A stretch of DNA of 64,000 nt from Seminavis robusta (taxonomy: Eukaryota; Bacillariophyta; Bacillariophyceae; Naviculales; Naviculaceae): the NCBI GenBank assembly GCA_903772945.1, contig CAICTM010000287.1, forward strand, positions 1 to 64,000, in the 5' to 3' direction. Each line of letters begins with the position of its first letter. Positions within the stretch are counted from its first letter, which is position 1. The translations under genes and the position numbers were made by a program. Shown here one piece after another: positions 30,704 through 40,918 of this stretch. Under the pieces are notes generated by a model, which saw nothing but the letters and a program-made list of their open reading frames with translations, did no database searches and was not told the DNA's origin.

Positions 30704-32146
30704 ATGCCGCAACCACCAGGGCCGCCAGGGATCGGCGAAAGGGATTCGACAAGCAAGAAGACAGAGAGAGCCAAGAAGAAGCAAGATGGAGGCACCAACC
30801 CGACGGCCAAGAAAATGAAGAGGAGTTCTGTCAACAGTCGACACGGAGGTGTAGTTGGCTACTGTGATATCTGCTGCATGTCTGGGAAATACAAACGCAA
30901 GGGGGGCATGGTGCTGTGGAAATGTCAGACTTGTGGCGTGTGCGTCCATGGTCACTGCTATTCAGGACTTGATGATCCACGAAGGAGCAAACCACGGCCT
31001 GACTTTCAATGTCGACCATGTCAGGCTGTCGGGAAATCATTCAAAGTTCGAGAAATTCAGCCACTGACAGGAGATCGGTTGGTGGTGACACAGGATACGC
31101 GGCCCACGGAGTGTTGCTTGTGCTCTGTCGACGATGGAATCCCGCACGCAATGCATCCAATCTATGATCATCACGGACCCAAGGGACGACAAATCTACCT
31201 TCCCAAAAGCGAGGGGAAACCACGACGATTGGCGTGGGCGCATACTTTGTGCTGCCAAATTGCCAGTAGGTCCGGATCCGTTTGTGTCTACGCTTGCCTG
31301 GAGGATGGATCCTACGATGCTGATGAAGACGAGGATAGTGATCTCTTGTCGGATGATGAATCTGATAATTCAGATCTGGATTGTGAGGAAGGGGACGAGC
31401 TGGGAATTGGACATTGGGTCTATTGGGGCTTCTTGCACCAGCAACTCGGAAAAGCCAAAAGCCATGCAGATCCCTGGACAAAGCAATTGCACAACCAAAA
31501 GATGGAAACTTCAAACTGTATCTATTGCGGCAAAAACGACAAACAGATGGTAAAATTGAACCACCACGCCGTCTATCAATCGCTAAGAGTACCTCTCCAA
31601 TGCACTGCCAACAACAGAGATAAGAATCAAATGGAGCACCAAGCATTCCGAAAGACACATGAAGTTGGTGACCCTTGCTGCCAACCACTGCATCCTGGAT
31701 GTGCCATGTGGGGTCGCAACGACGAGGGTGAATACAGCAGAGCTCGACGGGCATGGTTCCTCCCTGGACTGACAGGAGAAGAAGAGGATGTCATGGAAGT
31801 CTACTGTAACTTGCATGCTCTTGATCTGTTCAAATCACACCAGCCAGGATGTGATATGGAAAAGAAACTCCGTGGACCTTTTTCAAAGATTGCCGGGACG
31901 CCAAGAAGGAAGCAATCAGTCATGCTGAGAAGTGCACCAGCTGAGGCAAACGCATTGCCTGATTTTGATTCTGAGTCAGAGTCCGAGGAAAATGAAGCTG
32001 TCTTTGATGACATGAGAGTGATTCCAAGATTTCCACCATCTGGCCAGGCAGTACCTGGTTCGGCAAAGAAAAATACAGGAGCAAGACTTTCATTCATTCA
32101 CCAGCAAGCAGTGCAAAACATAAAATGGTGCGCAAACTGGCAGTGA
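30704..32146 (+). CDS. PHD plus extended-PHD zinc-finger chromatin protein
   Basis: 480-aa frame from ATG 30704. After a basic N-terminus (KKMKRSS), residues about 52-105 form a PHD finger (CDICC...CQTCGVCVHGHC...CRPC). From about 128 an extended PHD begins (CCLCSVDDGIPHAM... WAHTLCCQ) and, after an acidic insert (DEDEDSDLLSDDESDNSD), completes with CIYCGKNDK, C-C-H-C and a final CNLHALDLFKSHQPGC. The pair resembles Jade/BRPF and related histone-reading proteins, so a nuclear chromatin role is likely. The frame ends shortly after IHQQAVQNIKW, and the next ORF overlaps it by 22 nt in another frame. A single base difference in an AAAA run at 32122-32125 would decide whether these are one protein or two. 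Confidence 0.75.
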   Translation: MPQPPGPPGIGERDSTSKKTERAKKKQDGGTNPTAKKMKRSSVNSRHGGVVGYCDICCMSGKYKRKGGMVLWKCQTCGVCVHGHCYSGLDDPRRSKPRPDFQCRPCQAVGKSFKVREIQPLTGDRLVVTQDTRPTECCLCSVDDGIPHAMHPIYDHHGPKGRQIYLPKSEGKPRRLAWAHTLCCQIASRSGSVCVYACLEDGSYDADEDEDSDLLSDDESDNSDLDCEEGDELGIGHWVYWGFLHQQLGKAKSHADPWTKQLHNQKMETSNCIYCGKNDKQMVKLNHHAVYQSLRVPLQCTANNRDKNQMEHQAFRKTHEVGDPCCQPLHPGCAMWGRNDEGEYSRARRAWFLPGLTGEEEDVMEVYCNLHALDLFKSHQPGCDMEKKLRGPFSKIAGTPRRKQSVMLRSAPAEANALPDFDSESESEENEAVFDDMRVIPRFPPSGQAVPGSAKKNTGARLSFIHQQAVQNIKWCANWQ

Positions 32147-33618
32147 CAAAGAAGCAGACAAGTACACATGACAAGATAGCTGGTCACAAGCTGGTCGTTG
32201 CTGTTGACAACAATGAGAGACGAATACAAGAACGGCTGAAAGCTGGAGAGGCTATCCAGATACGGACCAAGAAGCATGGAAGGCTTGTGGCACAACGAAA
32301 CAGCAACACAGCAACAGCACTGACTGAGGCTTCAACAACAAAAAGCACACCAGCACATGAGGATGACAGTGGGCTGCAGTTTGCACAAAGTGTGCTTGAT
32401 GAATTGTGGAAAGTCAAGGCACAGTGCAACACCAAAGGAAAAGCTTTGAATTCAACTGTAACTGCAAAGGTCCGAGTGAAGCAACTGAATGCTTATGATG
32501 GTGACCTTGATACCTTTCGTTGGAGTTGGGGGGAAGCCATGTCTGCATTGGATAGTGGCATTCACATACTTGAGAATTCCCTTCAGAAGCAGATTATAGC
32601 ATCAGGTATTGAAGGGGACAATGCTTCATACCAGCAACCAGAACAGAGGAGCAATACTGGAGATTTTTCATATGGCGGCAACCCAAATACTCTGCCAAAA
32701 TCTTTGCATGGATCAAAGCAAGAAGCCGTTGCAAATACAAACACTCAATATGAGTTAAATCAGGGTGATCGCAGTGTGCCTGGGCAAAGTCATGCCACAG
32801 TGGCCAAACCCAATGCCAGTACCAATTATGCCACTAGGCATCATTCTGATGATGGCAACTCTGTGAACAGCTGGGAAACAATTGCAACTCATATGGCAAG
32901 AGACATTGGGGACAAACTTGAGCCATTCTCAGAACTGGGTACTGTGGAGGAGCAATTACAGCAGGTCACAAGGATCGTGAAGGACAGCAGGAAGCACTGG
33001 CGAAAAGCAAGTGGTCTCACATTGAAAAGTGATTTCAACACAGTTTGGAAGCATTGTGCATCCATGCTAGAAGCAAGATATTCTTGGCTAGAGTTCAACA
33101 GCAACAATGACAAAGAAACAAAGTCTGCAGGAGCGATGACAACAGAACGAACCTCAGACTCATTTGCAAACAAAGTGGATGCGGTAACAAATCACTCAGA
33201 AAGAGACATTGGTGAAGCCACTACAACCCAAGGAACCGAAGCTGCTTTTCACAACTCCTCCAAACGGGGCAATCAAAGGGCTGAACAGCCGCGCAACCGG
33301 ACAGAAGGGAATGACACACCAACCATTCAAGCCAGTCCTCAATTGGAACAGACACTTCAAGAGCACCTTCCTGACCATGAACTGGTTCCAGGTCAGCATG
33401 GACTTCCAGGGATGGGCCAAGTTCATCTTCATCTACCACCACCTAGTCGCTGGTCACATCTGTTCTATGGTCCTTACTATAACAAGGCTGGCTACCGAAT
33501 CAAGGAATGGGACAGCTATGAGGTCCGTGAAGTTGAACTGGTTGAAGATGGAGAAATTATAGAGGAAGATGATGCAGATGCAAAAATCCCTGCTGACAGA
33601 AGCACGGGAGAAAACTGA
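32125..33618 (+). CDS. Unrecognised 497-aa ORF overlapping the PHD gene (possible C-terminal part of it)
   Basis: Starts at ATG 32125, inside the last 22 nt of the PHD frame. The N-terminus is basic (MVRKLAVTKKQTS); around 70-150 there is a helical region with FAQSVLDELWKVKAQ and FRWSWGEAMSALDSG. A long Asn/Ser/Gln-rich disordered part follows, then a Pro/His segment (HLHLPPPSRWSHLFYGPYYN) and an acidic C-terminus. I see no known domain. In Jade-like proteins a long tail follows the ePHD, so this may be the tail of the upstream gene in a shifted frame. Confidence 0.55.
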   Translation: MVRKLAVTKKQTSTHDKIAGHKLVVAVDNNERRIQERLKAGEAIQIRTKKHGRLVAQRNSNTATALTEASTTKSTPAHEDDSGLQFAQSVLDELWKVKAQCNTKGKALNSTVTAKVRVKQLNAYDGDLDTFRWSWGEAMSALDSGIHILENSLQKQIIASGIEGDNASYQQPEQRSNTGDFSYGGNPNTLPKSLHGSKQEAVANTNTQYELNQGDRSVPGQSHATVAKPNASTNYATRHHSDDGNSVNSWETIATHMARDIGDKLEPFSELGTVEEQLQQVTRIVKDSRKHWRKASGLTLKSDFNTVWKHCASMLEARYSWLEFNSNNDKETKSAGAMTTERTSDSFANKVDAVTNHSERDIGEATTTQGTEAAFHNSSKRGNQRAEQPRNRTEGNDTPTIQASPQLEQTLQEHLPDHELVPGQHGLPGMGQVHLHLPPPSRWSHLFYGPYYNKAGYRIKEWDSYEVREVELVEDGEIIEEDDADAKIPADRSTGEN

Positions 33619-36600
33619 GGTTTGTCCGGGCAAATGTGACTGACTCTGGCCGGTGGTATCACCCACAAGCGGGAAGAGTCGTTAGAATAACCGCCTATTT
33701 AAAACTTTTTGGTGGCAAAAATGTGAATGCTATGCTTGCAAAGCATACTTTGTTTTAAAAAATCTTCTGTTTGATATGATGTGGCGTGCAAATCATGTCT
33801 GTAGTAAGGTAGCCGATACAGCTGGGTGGTTCAGACTATTTTTTATCTCCGTTTCGAAGAATGGAAGATACTGCAAACTAGCTATCAGGGCACCTACCAG
33901 TATGGGATGATACCAATCAGCTGTTCCCATGGTTGGAAGCAGCTACTCCGGACCATCACTCCAGATCCAATTCAGAGGGCAGAAACATGGGACCCAGTGG
34001 AGTACATGTATGCTGAGGCAGGAGGACCTTTGACCTTTGAAGGCAGACAAAAGGTTGGACACAAGGCGGCAAAGTTGGCTCAAGTGGATTTGGTTTAACC
34101 CTCTCTGGATGACTTTCTTGGTCCTACTGGTATGGAGAGGAATGACTAGGAACAGCTGGTTGAACCCAATTGCTAGCTACATGTACTAGTAGTACCAGAA
34201 TGCTAGCTAGCTAGAGCTTCTAATAGCATCGCAGTCGTTCCGTGGGATAGAGAATTCGATTGAATCGAATCATGCATTCAGCTGGTACTAGCTAGTTGCA
34301 GCGTTGCAGCAGATGGGTTCGGATGTTCGGATCGACGGATAGACCCAGTTTGGCAGCTATCAGTTCACCTTGTAAAACATCATTCCGCACTCTCTTACAC
34401 TCCTGGAGAGAGCTCTTATATTAGATCTACTCGGAGTATCATCCGCTATTGGGTATGCGTCGTCAACCATCACTCCTTCTTGCAACGAGAGATGACTTCT
34501 CGGAGCTCTCGGTTCAGCGTAAAAAGAACAGTCTTTCTCGATGGAGCAGTCAGACTTCTCAAGACTCCCCTCCTTCCGACCTCTGAGTAAGAACTTACAT
34601 TGCCACGCACGGGATTTTCGATGCTGTTACTCAGCCACTATTCAGCCATTCAGCCCATGAGCGCACGAGTGCACGAGAATAGTAACTGTGACTGAGCTTC
34701 ACTCCAAATTCTGAGTTGCTTTTTTATCGACTGTTTTGGGAAGTGTTTTTTAGAATAAAATGTTTTACTGTTTTCACCTTCTAGCATCTTCCGGTTCGAA
34801 GCAGGGATTCGATTCTCGTATAATAGCTTTTTCAACCCAAGAGCCCCAGCGCTCACGACACGTACATGTACTATTACTTGACATCCCGTACCATGCACTC
34901 GAGTGTTTTCTACTACTAGATCAAGTAGCATCTGGCTTCCCTTTAGTCTAGCTACTTGTAGCTCGTAGCTGGGTTTCCAATCGCTGGGCTTTGGCTGGAG
35001 TAGGTCACTACGGTACAGTATTAGGAAGATACCAATTCCAACAGCGTACTAGTAGCCATCGGTATCTTGTTGCGCTTTTGCGCTGGAATGACTCGACTGA
35101 GTCGTTTGCCTTTTGGCAGGTAGATCTACTCTATTCTAGTAGCTAGCTAGCTCTAGTAGCAAGTACATGTAATCCGGTTACCACGCCAGCAAGAAGAGTT
35201 TCGGCAACAGCAGGCCTCTCAGCTCTTAAAAAAGGATAGACTTCTCCCGGAGCGGACTAACTACAGTAGAGAGTACATGTAGAGGCCTGCATTTCGACAC
35301 TCAATGCAGTCATTCATGCTTTTGAGTTGTGAACAGGGAACGGGGTCTTTGTTGGCATAAGTTGCCTTCTCATTCAGCTCCTGTCGCATGCAACTGGCTA
35401 CTGGCGTTGTGGTTGTCGGGAGTCGGGTGAGTAGCTGAGTATCGGTATGAATGCATACAACAATGCTTTGGATACACTGTACTACATGTACCAGTAAAAC
35501 TCGTCAGGGTTGAGATGCTGTGCGAGCGGCTGTGCTGGCAACTGTGACTGTGTAAAGCAACAAAATTAAAAATTGTGGTGACCTGTGACAGCTCCTGTGT
35601 CCTGTGACAATCCTGTGACCTGTGGAGCTCCTGTGGTGATTACCGTTTACCGTTAGTTGTTAGATGCACGTGTTGCCTGATACAAATGAGAAGCTCGAAA
35701 TCCGAACAGCGTCACTGTGAATTCTGAGTACTATTGAGTACTGTAGTTTTGCCTTATGATTGGAAGGAGCATGACCGCTTCTGAGCCAAGCCTACAAAGT
35801 ACAAAGCCAGATGGTGGCATAGCTGTGGCATATTGGGTGGCAAAACAGCTTAAAGAGCTGACTTAGGTGATTATATGTCCGGTATTCACCGCATCTTTCC
35901 GGTTTCTGTCTATTGTTAGAATGATTGCCAACTCCAACTTTCATTCCCTACGTACACACTGGTAGCAAAAGACAATGTGAAGATGCATGCTACAGTAGAT
36001 GCTTTCGGGCGTTGGGTTTCTTTCGGAAAGTGGTGACGTTTTTCGAACTGCCTCGACAGTAGCAGCGGCAACCTGTTCCTGAGTGCTCCTGGTAGCCACA
36101 ACTTGAATTCAAGATACCGAGAGATTAACACCAGGACAAGACTATGGCAGCATAATATCTTTGAGCTTATTTATTTTTCAATCTAAACACACGGAGCTTG
36201 ATGGTCCACGCAACTACTGTCACAATGGTACATTCAACTTCGTTTTCTACATTGATTCGGTTGTAGTAACAATAGTTTTTTATGAGACAGCAATAATGGA
36301 AGGGACTTTGGTGTGGTATTTGGGAATGCAAATAAAGCGCAAAGGGATGCAATTTGCACGGTATACAATTTGCACCTTTGCAAAATGGGGAGATGTACTA
36401 GTACCGTAGCATTCAGCGCTACCGGAAGCTCTGCCAGTATCATCCACTCCACGCAGAATGAGTGATGTTGCGTCGAGATCTGTTGTTGGGGTGTAAGAGC
36501 AGCTTCCAAAGGCTTGCGACTTGCGTGGCATCACTTAGGAGTACTGTTTCAGAAATCCATTACCGGTTCTGACCAATAGCTGGAACTTGGATACCGGTGA

Positions 36601-37035
36601 CTCCGAACGGGGCCCAAGTTTGCTTAGAAGATAGTTGCTCAATGTTGAAGCTAAGATGCCTTTGGCATACTCAATTGACTTAGATGAGGTATATCTTATC
36701 AAATAATCGTAATAAAATACCGCAACTTCTTCTTTGATTCTCTGAGTCAGAACCCGATTAAGAGTACTCTGCTCGTGTGCGACATCCGTAAAACCGCCAT
36801 GCAAGCACACCAACACACAAACACCACTCTATTAGACAGGTAGACAGGGAAGGACAGCACCTGACTGATGAAGCAAAGAGCCAGCAACCAGCAACCAATA
36901 TCTGCTTCTGTGCTTCTGTGCTTCTCTGAATTTGTGAAAAGGACGATAGGATCAAGGCGAAAAGCCATGGATTCAACGATTAACATCGTCAGGTACCTCG
37001 TGTGAGTTCGAACGACCTCACAATCTGACGCCAAG
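33619..37035. other. Long gene-poor spacer
   Basis: A short open stretch at 33835-34098 (containing GKRTITPDP-like LLRTITPDPIQRAE and EGRQKVGHKAAKLAQ) has protein-like composition but no ATG start; it may be a 3' exon or relic. Otherwise only spacer words: CTAGCTAG runs (34200, 35148), ACATGTA (34180, 34863, 35163, 35272, 35485), and a CCTGTGAC-rich patch at 35579-35640. The minus-strand ORFs at 36500-37030 show no recognisable protein. Confidence 0.45.
35579..35640. repeat. CCTGTGAC(A/C)-type degenerate short repeat
   Basis: The words cctgtgac, ctcctgtg and ccctgtg recur about six times in 60 bp. Confidence 0.6.
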
Positions 37036-38760
37036 ATGGAAGGAAACGGTAAGTTGTTCGGCTTTGCGCTCTAGTTTGGTAGAAACTCGATAGTGGTGCG
37101 CTTCCTGAACCTGCCCGTCTGTATCTTTGTGCGACCGACCGTACGACAATGCTTCAGCTTCGCAAAAGAAACGACCTCTCGGCCAGAAGGATTCATCCGA
37201 TGAAGATCAGCCAAGAAAGAAAGCTGCAAAGGATGGCGGCAGCGCTGGTAGTGCCGCTTCTAGTAGTGCCAGGCGAGGTGCAGCGGGTAAGGCAGCTTCA
37301 AAGGGCGACCAAAAGAAACGGTCCAGTGACCAGATGAACTTCCCTGAGAAACTCATGCAGTTGATCAATGAGAACATGGCACCAGACTTTGTAACTTGGA
37401 TCGACAATGAAGAAGCAATCTCTTTCAAGACGGATGGATTTCAAGAGCACGTTCTAGATAAGTTTTTCCAGGGTCTCAAGTATGACTCTTTCGTAAGGAA
37501 ACTAAACCGTTGGTAAGTGTTTGATAAGCGGATTGCCTTGAGTTGTATGCTTTGCATTTTCTCTTCTCAACTGGTGTATTGTTGCTTTGGTGCTGGTTGT
37601 ATACATTTTGCATTTGCAGGGGGTTCCGAAGAGTGACTTCCGAGGGGATAGCGGCTGGTACAGTAGCTTATTACCACAACTCGTTTCGGAGGGCAGAGCA
37701 GGATCTCATCAAGAATATGGGTATTGGCAAAAAGAATGACCCAGCAGTACAGGATCTGCAAGCCTTTGGTGGTGAGCAGTCTATGATTGGTTCTGCAAGT
37801 GCTGCGATAACCCGGGAAACGTTGGCGAGGAGTGAAGGAACAATGACTGCTGCATCAGCGTCCTTTGGGCACAGCCAGCTCGACGGACACTTTCTGGAGA
37901 CATCCATGGGCAGACCGCAACCGGCAGAACCAACTCATAGGGGTGGGGCAGCAACACTAGCAGCGTTGCGCTCATCCTCGGGGTTGGCACCGTCGCCCGC
38001 CAGACAAGAGAGCAAAACTGAGGCAGCCACCAGTAGCAACGTACTGGCTCAAGCAGGGCTGTCGGGACTTGACTCCCAGCAGATGCTGCTGGAAGCCATG
38101 CTGGCAAGGCAGCGCCAGGCAGACGTAGCAGCCCTACAAGAGCGAGAAGCCGCAATGCTGGCTGAGAGTATAATGCAGTCTCGGCAGCAACGTCGAGCTA
38201 GTGCTGCTATCTCCTCGGCATTCGCTAGTCGAGACGATGACTTATCCCGAAAGCTTGCAGCTTTAGCGGCTGCATCAGCTTCTCGACAACCACAACACCA
38301 TCAACCACCCCCACAGCCACAACTGAACCCGTTTCCGCCACCTCAACAGCCTCTTCTGCCCGACCTCAACGCTGCGCTCAACGCGGATCCTGCACTCGCA
38401 CTACTTCTTCAGCAACGTTTGCAGGCATCACAGGCAGGTCACAGCACCGTTGGGAACCTCAACCTCCTGGGTGGGGCAAATCTACCTACGAATTTCAACC
38501 CTCTTGGAAACATCGCAACAAATGCCAACCTAGCTTCAGGAAACCTCAATCGGAACATACTACAAGGGAATCTGAATCTTCTCGCCAGTGCTGTCTCCAA
38601 TGCAAGCAACAGTGCACAGGGGAATCGAGACTTGGAAAATTTATGGCGATTGATGCTTCAAAATAGACAGCGAGATCAGAATAGACAAGGGCCGGGCCAA
38701 GACCAAGGACCAGGGCCAGCGGGAGGTCCAGGCCAAGGACAAGGACCCCCTCAGCTGTGA
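37036..38760 (+). CDS. Heat shock factor (HSF-type) transcription factor
   Basis: Three exons: 37036-37048, 37158-37512 and 37620-38760 (introns of 109 and 107 nt, both GTAAG...CAG), giving 502 aa. The first coding exon is only 13 nt (MEGN plus one base) and joins in phase to ASQKKRPLG. The HSF DNA-binding domain spans about residues 60-145: NFPEKLMQLINENM, WIDNEEAISF, FQGLKYDSFVRKLNRWGF, then RRVTSEG and YYHNSFRRAEQDLI. The intron falling in the codon for W in NRWGF is at a usual place for this family. The C-terminal two thirds is Ala/Gln/Asn-rich and ends in a Gln/Pro/Gly repeat tail, as expected for a disordered activation region. HSF families are strongly expanded in diatoms. Confidence 0.92.
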
Positions 38761-38990
38761 CATCAGGCCCCGCAACGCATGTATACAAGGACCCCTCGCA
38801 ATTGAAACACAAGTGCACACAACCAAAGACAAATACGACTTTACACCACCACAGAGAGTCAAACACACAATACGACTGTACCTGCCTGCGCACAAAATAT
38901 GCTTGTGTAAAACTGTTCATAACGAATTGGCGCTACAGTGTACAAACATACCAAATAAATTAAGCTTGCAGCCTAGCCTGAACTTAGTTT

Positions 38991-40487
38991 CTAGTCTGTT
39001 TTATTGTTTGGTTTTGATGACGCCTTGGTTGCAAGCTGACCACAGGCTGCGCTCTCATCATCGCCTCGGGTCGTGCGTACGTAGCACAACATGTCTTTAC
39101 CGACTAAAATCTTTTGAAAAGCTAAGATGCGCCCATTCGATGGTTTTCGGTAGTGCTTAGCGGGGCCCGATGTTGCAGCTATATCATTCCACGGGATCAA
39201 GTTCACCACCAGTTTGACACCTGGAACTTTCTCATAGAAGGCATTGCAGAATTCCGCCAAATGCTCTGCGTCTTGTGGCCGATCATTAACGTTTTCAATC
39301 AATGCCAACTCAAGCATGATTTGTCGCAATTTTCGTGGCCGGCCCAGGAGGACCTTGATGAGAGAATCTCTCAACTCGACCATTTGGTGTTTTGTAGTAG
39401 GCACTAACTTTTTTCGGAGCGCATCCTCGGAAGAATGAACACTCCACGCCAGTACAACAGGAGCCTTTCCCAGTTCTTCAAATGCCTTTGGAGAAGGCGC
39501 CACTGTTGATATGGTTACCCTCCGTGGTGCCAATTGAAAGAGCTGAGGATCCACTAGGTGTGAAGCAGCTCGGACCACATGTTGCACGTTGCGGGCAGCT
39601 TCACCCATGCCCATAAAGATACAAGCATCGATGGGGTATAATCCAGGGAAAATGCGGCACACCTTCGCGGCCCAGTACATTTGAACCAGTATTTCATCGG
39701 CAGTCAAGCTGCGAAGCTCCCCCATCCTCCCAGTAGAGCAAAATGTGCAAGCTTGGGCGCATCCAACCTGATTGGAAATGCAAAGGGAAGAAGTTTCTCG
39801 GTCTGGCCATGGAATGACAACAGATTCAACCTGCAGCCCATCCGTCAATTGGAGTACAATTTTGGCTGTTCCATCCAGACTGCGATGCAGCTGTGTCACC
39901 GTGGCGATGGAGGCCATGGAATCCATCGGCTCTGTTTCTGTTTCTGTTTCTTTTGCTGTTGCCGAATTGTCCTTTTGGGCTGAAGGTTGGGGAGAGACAG
40001 CAACAACCTGTCGGAGTTTCTGCAAAGCGTTGCGTCCCATCCCTTGTGATTGTCGTCTTGGCGTGATTCGTTCTCTGATTTGAGATCTGGTCTCTGGTTC
40101 GACTGACAATGAGAGAGCCTTGCTGAGAGTGTGAGGGATGGGTTCTCTCTGGTTTGGATCGTCATTCTCGAAAAACCATAACGGATCAACACCAAGTTGA
40201 TAACAATCCCAGCAGGATTTCGCCCGACCCTTTCCACCTAGAATGTCTGCCAGCTCTTCCAATGAGAGCGACAGAGGACCTGCGTTGTCAGCTTCTCTTG
40301 CTGCGTTTTCTTTCTCGGCGTCAACGGCCACTGCTCTGATGGCAACACATCTCCTACTACTGGTACATGTACCGGTACGAGTAGTTTGAATCAGACTGTG
40401 GGTAGACGACCAAGAGTTGCTGACGGGAAGATCAATGGCTTGCAGGATCACAAAGGGGGTGACAAGCCACCGTGGCCGTCTTCTCAT
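38991..40487 (-). CDS. RlmN/Cfr-like radical-SAM rRNA (adenine) methyltransferase, probably organellar
   Basis: Single-exon 498-aa protein. The radical-SAM cluster motif CxxxCxxC is C243, C247 and C250 (CAQACTFCSTG), followed by MGELRSLTADEILVQ and the GMGE motif (FMGMGEAARN). The terminal catalytic Cys sits about 16 residues from the end (SAACGQL), as in RlmN, where it carries the methyl group to A2503 of 23S rRNA or to a tRNA adenine. The family is about 350-390 aa; this one has about 200 extra N-terminal residues, Ser/Arg-rich at first, consistent with an import signal to plastid or mitochondrion. It is convergent with the HSF gene (gap about 230 bp). Confidence 0.9.
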   Translation of the reverse strand: MRRRPRWLVTPFVILQAIDLPVSNSWSSTHSLIQTTRTGTCTSSRRCVAIRAVAVDAEKENAAREADNAGPLSLSLEELADILGGKGRAKSCWDCYQLGVDPLWFFENDDPNQREPIPHTLSKALSLSVEPETRSQIRERITPRRQSQGMGRNALQKLRQVVAVSPQPSAQKDNSATAKETETETEPMDSMASIATVTQLHRSLDGTAKIVLQLTDGLQVESVVIPWPDRETSSLCISNQVGCAQACTFCSTGRMGELRSLTADEILVQMYWAAKVCRIFPGLYPIDACIFMGMGEAARNVQHVVRAASHLVDPQLFQLAPRRVTISTVAPSPKAFEELGKAPVVLAWSVHSSEDALRKKLVPTTKHQMVELRDSLIKVLLGRPRKLRQIMLELALIENVNDRPQDAEHLAEFCNAFYEKVPGVKLVVNLIPWNDIAATSGPAKHYRKPSNGRILAFQKILVGKDMLCYVRTTRGDDESAACGQLATKASSKPNNKTD

Positions 40488-40918
40488 GGTCCTTCAATGA
40501 GATACCGAGGGTGGTGGCAGTTGGAAAAGCTTGGGTGGTGTGTGTGGTTGGTGGTTGGTGTTGGCTGAAGTGTGTAAACCAAAGAAGAAATGTGCGTCGT
40601 TTTAGCAAGAAGCGTTAAAGATCTTAAACCTTTTTTGTCAATTACTTAGGACATCCGTTCCATGAGCAAGTTGTGTGATTAGACGAGGTCGTTGCCTTTC
40701 TGAAAGTGGGAGTCACTCACTTTTTCCTCTTCGCTCAAGTCGTTTGGATCCTTGGAGTGGATGAACGAAAGCCAACAAGCAAGTTTGTGTTGGGGTGGTT
40801 TGCTCCATGGCACTGACCCGCTTCCCGTGAGAAGTACAGATACGATATATTGAATAAGTGAGGGCCAAGCTTTTGTATATCGTCCACTGCTCCAGCTGTA
40901 TAAGAGTCTACATCAACC
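40488..40918. other. Spacer between divergent RlmN-like gene and the 1657-aa gene
   Basis: Probable shared promoter region; ggtggtgtgtgtggttggtggttggtgttgg near 40533. TACCGGTA at 40368 lies in the RlmN-like gene. No ORF supported. Confidence 0.45.

Noticed and set aside
34790-34820. tRNA-like ggttcgaagc
   Set aside because: No matching stems and no A-box in the right distance.
36161-36409. Small ORF with WYLGMQIKR, looking like a copia reverse transcriptase
   Set aside because: Only one short word matches and no other retroelement motif lies nearby; likely chance.
36535-37034. Minus-strand ORFs upstream of HSF
   Set aside because: They contain hydrophobic stretches but overlap each other in several frames, begin at non-ATG codons and show no known motif.
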